A stretch of DNA of 10,931 nt from an uncultured Rothia sp. (GTDB taxonomy: Bacteria; Actinomycetota; Actinomycetes; Actinomycetales; Micrococcaceae): positions 1 through 10,931 of the forward strand of contig CALGXU010000256.1 of the NCBI GenBank assembly GCA_937935205.1, written 5' to 3'. The notes under the pieces are model-generated. The model was not told where the DNA came from, ran no database searches, and saw only the letters and a program-made list of their open reading frames with translations. Below are positions 7,289 to 10,931 of the stretch, in pieces; within the stretch, counting starts at the first letter, position 1; each line of letters begins with the position of its first letter. Position numbers and translations under genes: made by a program.

Positions 7289-7300
7289 AGGTTTAAACCT
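7289..7300. promoter_or_regulatory. 12-base palindrome upstream of cysK, possible operator
   Basis: AGGTTTAAACCT is a perfect palindrome about 98 bases before the cysK start. Weak symmetry extends beyond it (CGG on one side, GCGG on the other). Its position suits an operator for a dimeric regulator of cysteine synthesis. No regulator can be named from the sequence. Confidence 0.35.
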
Positions 7301-7367
7301 GCGGTCACAGTTCGTAATAATGCCAGAGAAAAACTTCAAGAAACGAGGTTCAGGAAGAGGGCACAGA

Positions 7368-7420
7368 AAAGCGCCGCACAAACCCTTTCTCGATAAAGGA
7401 TGATGAATGTGCGGCGCTTT
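7368..7420 (-). terminator. Terminator after the lipoprotein cluster
   Basis: Arms AAAGCGCCGCACA (7368-7380) and TGTGCGGCGCTTT (7408-7420) are perfect complements. An inner CCTTT/AAAGG helix (7384-7388, 7395-7399) lies in the loop. On the minus strand it ends in CTTTTCTG. It is 174 bases past the stop of the 7594-8370 gene, giving a long AT-rich 3' tail. Confidence 0.8.
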
Positions 7421-7593
7421 CTAGAAACATTATGTAGCCCAAAAGACAACCTCTGTATATAAGAGTAGTGGTGAACTCTGTTCACTGCAAGCTGGAGCCA
7501 CAAATTTTATTGCCATCAATGGAAAAAACAGTGAAAAACTGCATCCTGAGATGGAAAAGACCCAAAAACAGGGGAGAAAACCAGCCCTGAGGA

Positions 7594-8370
7594 CTAGTTG
7601 ATGTCCATGTGCAGGTCCCACTTGTTGTTCAAGTAGCGGCCAACAGCCTCACCGAACATCTTCACGTGACGCTTATCAGCCGCCACGGTCTGCTCCTTGC
7701 CGTCCTTGAACAGCTTCTCGCCCAGATCCACGTTCAAAGTCACGGTCCAGTTGTACGCGCCCTGCGCCAGAACCGGCTGCTTGGTACCGATAGTCAAGGT
7801 AGCGGTCGGGTTCACGTACCAGGTCTTCTTCTCGTCAATACCTGCCTTGGTGGAGTCCGCGTACTTCTTCATCGCCGCCAGGGTCTCCTGGTCGGTGCTG
7901 ACCTCGTTCATGTAGTGCATATCACCGGTACGCAGCAGGTACTCAAACGCCGCACCGAAGTACGCCAGAGCCGCAGCGAAGCCAGCCACCGAATTCTGGT
8001 GCATAGCCTCCGGAACGATCGGGGACGGCACGTTCTGCGGCGGGTGCTCAGCATTACCCGGCTGGTACTCGCCGTGCTCCTCCATCTTCTCCAGCTTCGC
8101 TACGCCGCTGTAATCCTTATTGTCGTTAGGCAGCGGAGAGTTCGCTACGGTAGCCGAAGCTGACGCAGAAGCGGAAGGGGAAGCAGACGCCGAAGCCGAA
8201 GCGCTCGGCGACGCGGTAGCAGACTCAGAAGCGGCAGCAGAAGCGCTCTCAGAGCCAGAAGCGGAAGCAGACGCCTCAGAAGTAGCCTTAGAGCCACAAG
8301 CCGCCAGCAAAGCCATGGAGCTGACGCCCAGTACACCCAGCGCCGCGCGGCGGGTCAGGTTCTCGGACAT
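7594..8370 (-). CDS. Tat-type lipoprotein with Ser-Ala stalk, DUF6318-like
   Basis: 258-residue protein of unknown function, predicted to be exported and lipid-anchored on the outer face of the membrane. The signal peptide has TRR at 6-8 (Arg-Arg-x followed by small/hydrophobic residues) and a lipobox LLAAC with Cys25. Residues 31-74 are almost pure Ser/Ala with a few Pro, Glu and Thr, a likely extended stalk. The domain (about 86-258) begins DYSGVAKLEKMEEHGEY. It contains HPPQNVPSPIVPEA, a helix AALAYFGAAFEYLLRTGD, WYVNPTATLTI and a closing beta-rich stretch to KWDLHMDIN. The same motifs occur in order in the two upstream genes, so these are paralogues. From memory this is DUF6318; the helix-then-sheet order hints at an NTF2-like fold, which is inference. 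ATG is preceded by AAAGG seven bases away. It may be cotranscribed with the gene 117 bases upstream, and no terminator is seen between them. Confidence 0.85.
   Translation of the reverse strand: MSENLTRRAALGVLGVSSMALLAACGSKATSEASASASGSESASAAASESATASPSASASASASPSASASASATVANSPLPNDNKDYSGVAKLEKMEEHGEYQPGNAEHPPQNVPSPIVPEAMHQNSVAGFAAALAYFGAAFEYLLRTGDMHYMNEVSTDQETLAAMKKYADSTKAGIDEKKTWYVNPTATLTIGTKQPVLAQGAYNWTVTLNVDLGEKLFKDGKEQTVAADKRHVKMFGEAVGRYLNNKWDLHMDIN
8157..8280. repeat. GAAGCN hexamer-type repeat encoding the Ser-Ala stalk
   Basis: On the plus strand this stretch is built of GAAGC and GCAGA words (codons AGC, TCT, GCT, GCC and GCG on the coding strand). It gives alternating Ser and Ala. Unit changes of three or six bases would keep the frame and alter only stalk length. 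Confidence 0.7.
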
Positions 8371-8487
8371 AGTGATACCTTTCAGTCAGTCGGTGATTGC
8401 AACCAGTTTAGCCGCAAACCCAACAGGATACGGAGTTGAGCGGGTGAAGCGTGAGAAGCGCCTCGCAGATCAAAGCGTTATGACGAA

Positions 8488-9459
8488 CTATGACGCCGCG
8501 GAGGTGGCGGACGCCTCAGCAGAAGCGGGCACAGAAGCCGAACCGGATGCTGCAGCACTTGCAGTGGCAGTGCCACCCTGGGCAGCGGCACCCTGAACAG
8601 TGGCACCGTACGCCACGCTCAGCTCCCACATCTTAGAATCAGCGTGGTAGCGGCCGCGGAAATCGCACTCCTGAACCGTCACCCGAGAAGCAGGACCCGC
8701 CGCAGTCGCAGAAGCAGAAGCCGAAGCAGTGGGGGACGCCGCATCAGACACCAGCGCATCCTCGGAAGGCTCAGTAGGCTCAACCGATGCGGAGGCAGAA
8801 GCAGAAGCACTCGCGGAGGCGACCACCGGCTGGATCTTGCCCTCAGCCACCGCCTCCGTACCGAAATCCAGAGTGTACTTGCCCTTAAACAGCAGGTTGC
8901 CATCACTCATAATCGACGGCTGCGCACTCGACAGCGCATAGGAAGCCGACGGGTTCACATACCAGGAACCCTTCTCCACACCCGCAAGAATAGAAGCCGA
9001 CAGGGCATCCACCTCGGAGCGAGTCTTCGAGGACAGCTGAATGCCGGTTGAGAATGCATCCGTGCTACCGGTCTTCACCAGATAATCCATAGCCGCCGCA
9101 AAATAAGCAATCGCCTCATGGAAACCCGTCACCGTATTGACCGACAGAGCATCAGTCACCTTCGGCTTCGGAGCATTACGCGGCGGATGCTCCACCGTAC
9201 CCTGCTCATAATTCACCGCACCCTCATAGTGGGTGTACTCCACCAGACCCGAATAATTCTGACCATCATCACTGTACCCATTCGGGTTAGCGCTCGACTT
9301 CGCACCGTTCAGGCTACCGCCCTGAGAACCAGACTGCTGGCCAGAGCCACCCGAACCACACGCGCTCAACAGCGCCGCAGAACCGGCAACAGCAGAAGCA
9401 CCCACGCCCAGGTGCAACAGGGAGCGGCGAGAGAAAGAAGACTGAGAAAAAGAAGACAT
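8488..9459 (-). CDS. Tat-type lipoprotein, DUF6318-like, with an insertion inside the domain
   Basis: 323-residue predicted exported lipoprotein of unknown function. Signal peptide: SRRSLL (10-15) and lipobox LLSAC with Cys34. A short Gly/Ser/Gln linker (35-60) precedes the shared domain, which begins NYSGLVEYTHYEGAVNY near 68. The domain includes HPPRNAPKPKVTDA, the helix AIAYFAAAMDYLVKTG and WYVNPSASY (166-174). After LDFGTEAVAEGKIQ the domain is interrupted by about 47 Ser/Ala/Pro/Glu-rich residues (212-258). It then resumes with RVTVQECDFRGRYHADSKMW, matching the last strands of both paralogues. A second Ala/Ser tail fills 286-323. ATG has AAGG seven bases upstream. It lies between the two paralogues on the same strand. 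The hairpin at 9508-9543 separates it from the upstream one, so it may have its own promoter. The alternative, a frameshift causing the odd segment, is unlikely because homology returns in the same frame. Confidence 0.85.
   Translation of the reverse strand: MSSFSQSSFSRRSLLHLGVGASAVAGSAALLSACGSGGSGQQSGSQGGSLNGAKSSANPNGYSDDGQNYSGLVEYTHYEGAVNYEQGTVEHPPRNAPKPKVTDALSVNTVTGFHEAIAYFAAAMDYLVKTGSTDAFSTGIQLSSKTRSEVDALSASILAGVEKGSWYVNPSASYALSSAQPSIMSDGNLLFKGKYTLDFGTEAVAEGKIQPVVASASASASASASVEPTEPSEDALVSDAASPTASASASATAAGPASRVTVQECDFRGRYHADSKMWELSVAYGATVQGAAAQGGTATASAAASGSASVPASAEASATSAAS
8745..8850. repeat. Ser/Ala-coding repeat inside the lipoprotein domain
   Basis: GAAGC-type words recur on the plus strand in two blocks, near 8707-8735 and 8790-8820. 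On the minus strand they encode SASASA runs. Composition resembles the stalk repeat at 8157-8280, although the position in the protein differs. Confidence 0.6.
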
Positions 9460-9507
9460 ACAAAAACCTTGAATCCGGGAAAGTACGTTACTACCAGAGT
9501 AAAACAG

Positions 9508-9543
9508 ATCATGCCCTAACCCGAGTGCGAGTTAGGGCATGAT
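9508..9543 (-). terminator. Terminator of the first lipoprotein gene in the cluster
   Basis: Perfect arms ATCATGCCCTAAC (9508-9520) and GTTAGGGCATGAT (9531-9543) around a 10-base loop. It starts 20 bases after the stop of the 9563-10417 gene. On the minus strand TGTTTTAC follows, a short T-run. It may only reduce read-through into the next lipoprotein gene, which starts 48 bases further on. Confidence 0.75.
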
Positions 9544-9562
9544 GCCTCATCCGGCTGAGGGC

Positions 9563-10417
9563 TTAAAGGTTGTCACCATTAGAATTGCCGCCATTACCGG
9601 AGTTACCGGAGTTACCGGAATCACCAGCATTACCGCCGTTAGCGGAACCACCGGAACTGCCGCCATTCTTAGGCTGAGCCGAAGCCTGCGCCTCATACTC
9701 ATCCTGAATAGTCAAAGTCCAATCATTATCGTGGCGCACACCGGTCACCACCAGGCCGCGCTCAGTGCGGCGGACCTTCTCAGACATCTCCGCAGGAGCG
9801 CCATCAACCACAACGGTCGGACCCAAATCAATCACCAGATCAAAAGTCCACTGCACGCTCTTCTTCACCAGGGTCGGAACAGCAGTGAACGCGGACATCG
9901 TCACCTTCGGCGACACAAACCAGTTACGCGCCTGCGAGCTCTCATTCGACTCATCCATGAACGCAGAGAACGACGCAATGAACTTCTCATCAGCCTTCGA
10001 CTCACGTAACGGAGCCGCATCACCGGTCAACACCAGGTAGTTAATCGCCGCATACACGAACGCAATCGAATCGTACAGACCCTGCACCGAGTTCTCCGAA
10101 GCGCTCGCCGGGCGCTTGGGAACCGGCACGTTCTGCGCGGGAGCAGACTCGGTCGCCGGAACGAAATCACCCTTCTTCTCGTAGTTATCGAAGGTGACCT
10201 CGCCGCTAAAATCAGTGCGCGCAGAAGCCGAGGGAGACATCTGAGGGGTATCCGCATCAGCAGTTTCGGTGGTGGACGAAGAGCCACCGCAGGCAACCAG
10301 CAGGGCGCTCAACGACACGCCTGCAACGCCCGCACCGGCGTAACGCAGAGCAGAACGGCGGCTGATGCCGGTAGCGGAACCATTAGAAAGCCCAGAGGTC
10401 AAAGGGAAAAGCGCCAC
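9563..10417 (-). CDS. Tat-type lipoprotein with Gly/Asn-rich tail, DUF6318-like
   Basis: 284-residue predicted exported lipoprotein of unknown function, first of three paralogues in transcription order. Read from the GTG at 10417, it has ISRRSALRYAG (18-28) and lipobox LLVAC with Cys43. A short Ser/Thr/Asp linker leads to the shared domain from about 69: DFSGEVTFDNYEKKGDF, then PAQNVPVPKRPASASENSV, a helix SIAFVYAAINYLVLTGD, WFVSPKVTM and DLVIDLGPTVVVDG. It closes with NDWTLTIQDEY. The C-terminal 37 residues (248-284) are Gly/Asn/Ser repeats. GTG is chosen because GAAAGG lies six bases upstream, as in its paralogue at 8370. An ATG at 10561 would add 48 residues and push the signal peptide far inward. 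It has a likely promoter near 10516 and a leader of about 90 bases. Confidence 0.83.
   Translation of the reverse strand: MALFPLTSGLSNGSATGISRRSALRYAGAGVAGVSLSALLVACGGSSSTTETADADTPQMSPSASARTDFSGEVTFDNYEKKGDFVPATESAPAQNVPVPKRPASASENSVQGLYDSIAFVYAAINYLVLTGDAAPLRESKADEKFIASFSAFMDESNESSQARNWFVSPKVTMSAFTAVPTLVKKSVQWTFDLVIDLGPTVVVDGAPAEMSEKVRRTERGLVVTGVRHDNDWTLTIQDEYEAQASAQPKNGGSSGGSANGGNAGDSGNSGNSGNGGNSNGDNL
9578..9665. repeat. Short repeats encoding the Gly-Asn-Ser tail
   Basis: The plus strand shows repeated nine-base words of the type GGAGTTACC (near 9600-9620) and related ATTACCGCC words. On the coding strand these give Gly-Asn-Ser and Asn-Gly-Gly. In-frame slippage would change tail length only. 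Confidence 0.65.
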
Positions 10418-10423
10418 GGAGTA

Positions 10424-10429
10424 CCTTTC
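10424..10429 (-). promoter_or_regulatory. Ribosome binding site that fixes the GTG start at 10417
   Basis: GAAAGG on the minus strand with a six-base spacer to GTG. It closely parallels GAAAGG with a seven-base spacer before the ATG of the 7594-8370 paralogue. Confidence 0.75.
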
Positions 10430-10432
10430 GAG

Positions 10433-10497
10433 TGAGAATCTCAGGTGAGAGACGAGTGAGAGTGCGTCTCGACGAGCGGATATCACACGCGGATATC
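10433..10497 (-). promoter_or_regulatory. Repeats and hairpins in the leader of the 9563-10417 gene
   Basis: GCGGATATC is repeated at 10476-10484 and 10489-10497 (each containing the palindrome GATATC). GAGACG (10449-10454) pairs with CGTCTC (10465-10470) around a 10-base loop. TGAGA/TCTCA flank one base at 10433-10443, close to the ribosome binding site. They fall inside the predicted 5' untranslated leader and could act at RNA or DNA level. Confidence 0.35.
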
Positions 10498-10515
10498 CCT
10501 CTAGAGACAGTCCTA

Positions 10516-10548
10516 AGTATAACGCGCCCCCGCCTTCACACCCGTGTG
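10516..10548 (-). promoter_or_regulatory. Candidate promoter with overlapping inverted repeat
   Basis: TATACT on the minus strand (complement of 10516-10521) is a strong -10 match. The -35 region at the usual distance (about 10539-10544) has no good hexamer. It does lie inside the inverted repeat CACAC/GTGTG (10537-10548). A protein bound there would block or assist the promoter. Transcription would begin near 10509. Confidence 0.45.
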
Positions 10549-10656
10549 TACCACCGCTCAAGCGAGCGTGATATGCCGCCTATCAGCGAACTTACCGCAA
10601 CCAGCGGCAACAGCACACCGAGGGGGCACGGGGCATAGTGAAGGCGAGGACGCGTT

Positions 10657-10695
10657 CATCATCTATAGAGCATCATCTATAGAGATTGTCTATAG
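10657..10695. repeat. Tandem CATCATCTATAGAG repeat with a third CTATAG
   Basis: The 14-base unit CATCATCTATAGAG occurs twice without a gap (10657-10670, 10671-10684). A third CTATAG palindrome at 10690-10695 keeps nearly the same spacing (14, then 13). The array lies just past the stop codon of the partial gene at the right edge. Confidence 0.85.
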
Positions 10696-10703
10696 GGTAG
10701 GGG

Positions 10704-10931
10704 CTACTGGGTGCCGCCAGCGGGAGCGCCGCCGGGTGCCTCAGCGCCGGGAGCGTTCATGCCGCCAGCTGCACCGCCCGCATCAGGAGCACCGGGAGCT
10801 ACACTCGGCTGAGCCGTCGCAGCGGCAGGCTGAGTCGCCACAGGCTGCGAGGTAGCCGCAGGGGCCTGGGTAGCGGCAGGCTGAGGAGCCTGTGCGCCAC
10901 CGTTCTGTGCTCCACCGTTTTGTGCCGCACC
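10704..10931 (-). CDS. Partial gene: C-terminal Ala/Pro/Gln/Gly-rich tail, unidentified
   Basis: The minus-strand frame is open from the window edge to TAG at 10704-10706, giving the last 75 residues. There is no start codon because the gene begins outside the window. The sequence is low-complexity: GAAQNGGAQNGGAQ repeats, then alternating Gln-Pro-Ala/Ala-Thr units, then a Gly/Ala/Pro stretch ending GGAPAGGTQ. Codon use is GC-rich and consistent with real coding. Such tails are typical of exported or membrane-anchored actinobacterial proteins, but no domain is visible, so I give no function. It reads in the same direction as the lipoprotein genes. No clear terminator separates it from the promoter at 10516. 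Confidence 0.6.
   Translation of the reverse strand, partial: GAAQNGGAQNGGAQAPQPAATQAPAATSQPVATQPAAATAQPSVAPGAPDAGGAAGGMNAPGAEAPGGAPAGGTQ

Larger units (their letters stand above)
7192..7593. other. 402-base gap between cysK and the first lipoprotein gene
   Basis: The cysK side (7192-7366) holds its ribosome binding site, its presumed promoter and a 12-base palindrome. A terminator occupies 7368-7420. The rest (7421-7593) is distinctly AT-rich, with A runs. It holds only a doubtful minus-strand frame (63 residues, hydrophobic) without a ribosome binding site. I treat it as the 3' untranslated tail of the lipoprotein gene at 7594-8370. Confidence 0.6.

Noticed and set aside
7430..7621. Small hydrophobic minus-strand protein of 63 residues
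   Set aside because: It overlaps the end of the lipoprotein gene in another frame, has no ribosome binding site, and owes its hydrophobicity to T-rich sequence.
8120..8596. Plus-strand frame encoding an Ala/Glu-rich acidic protein
   Set aside because: It is the complement of the Ser-Ala repeat in the lipoprotein gene. The opposite strand has signal peptide, lipobox and paralogues.
10657..10695. Possible CRISPR or integration-site repeat
   Set aside because: The units are tandem without spacers, and no integrase or tRNA end lies beside them.

Overview
The window looks like chromosomal core DNA of a moderately high-GC actinobacterium. Several features point there: a homodimeric-type AceE of about 910 residues, a probably leaderless gnd, and adjacent cysK and cysE genes of the short serine acetyltransferase class. 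Three twin-arginine lipoproteins also fit. Gene content and protein sequences suggest Micrococcaceae, most likely a Rothia of the R. mucilaginosa type. That is recognition from memory, not a database result.

Layout, left to right. (1) aceE on the minus strand (140-2872), closed by a strong hairpin at 62-96 and preceded by a 482-base non-coding region with inverted and direct repeats. (2) On the plus strand, tRNA-Val(TAC) (3355-3427) with a good sigma70-type promoter and its own terminator, then gnd (3656-5128), also with a terminator. (3) On the minus strand, cysK (6256-7191) and then cysE (5372-5956), separated by a terminator. Together they make cysteine from serine, acetyl-CoA and sulfide. 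(4) On the minus strand, three related lipoprotein genes (9563-10417, 8488-9459, 7594-8370). They share one extracytoplasmic domain that I believe is DUF6318. (5) At the right edge, the 3' end of an unidentified minus-strand gene encoding an Ala/Pro/Gln/Gly-rich tail (10704-10931).

The left two-thirds is ordinary central metabolism: pyruvate to acetyl-CoA, the oxidative pentose phosphate step that yields NADPH, and cysteine biosynthesis that consumes acetyl-CoA. The least understood part is the lipoprotein cluster. All three proteins carry Arg-Arg signal peptides and a lipobox and share the same core domain. Their low-complexity segments sit in different places: an N-terminal Ser-Ala stalk in one, an insertion inside the domain plus a C-terminal tail in the second, and a Gly/Asn tail in the third. 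The function is unknown.

Three starts need comment. aceE uses TTG. cysE most likely starts at 5956, because a longer reading would translate its ribosome binding site. The 9563-10417 lipoprotein most likely starts at a GTG at 10417, not at an ATG further upstream. I see no CRISPR array, insertion sequence, phage gene or recognisable defence system.
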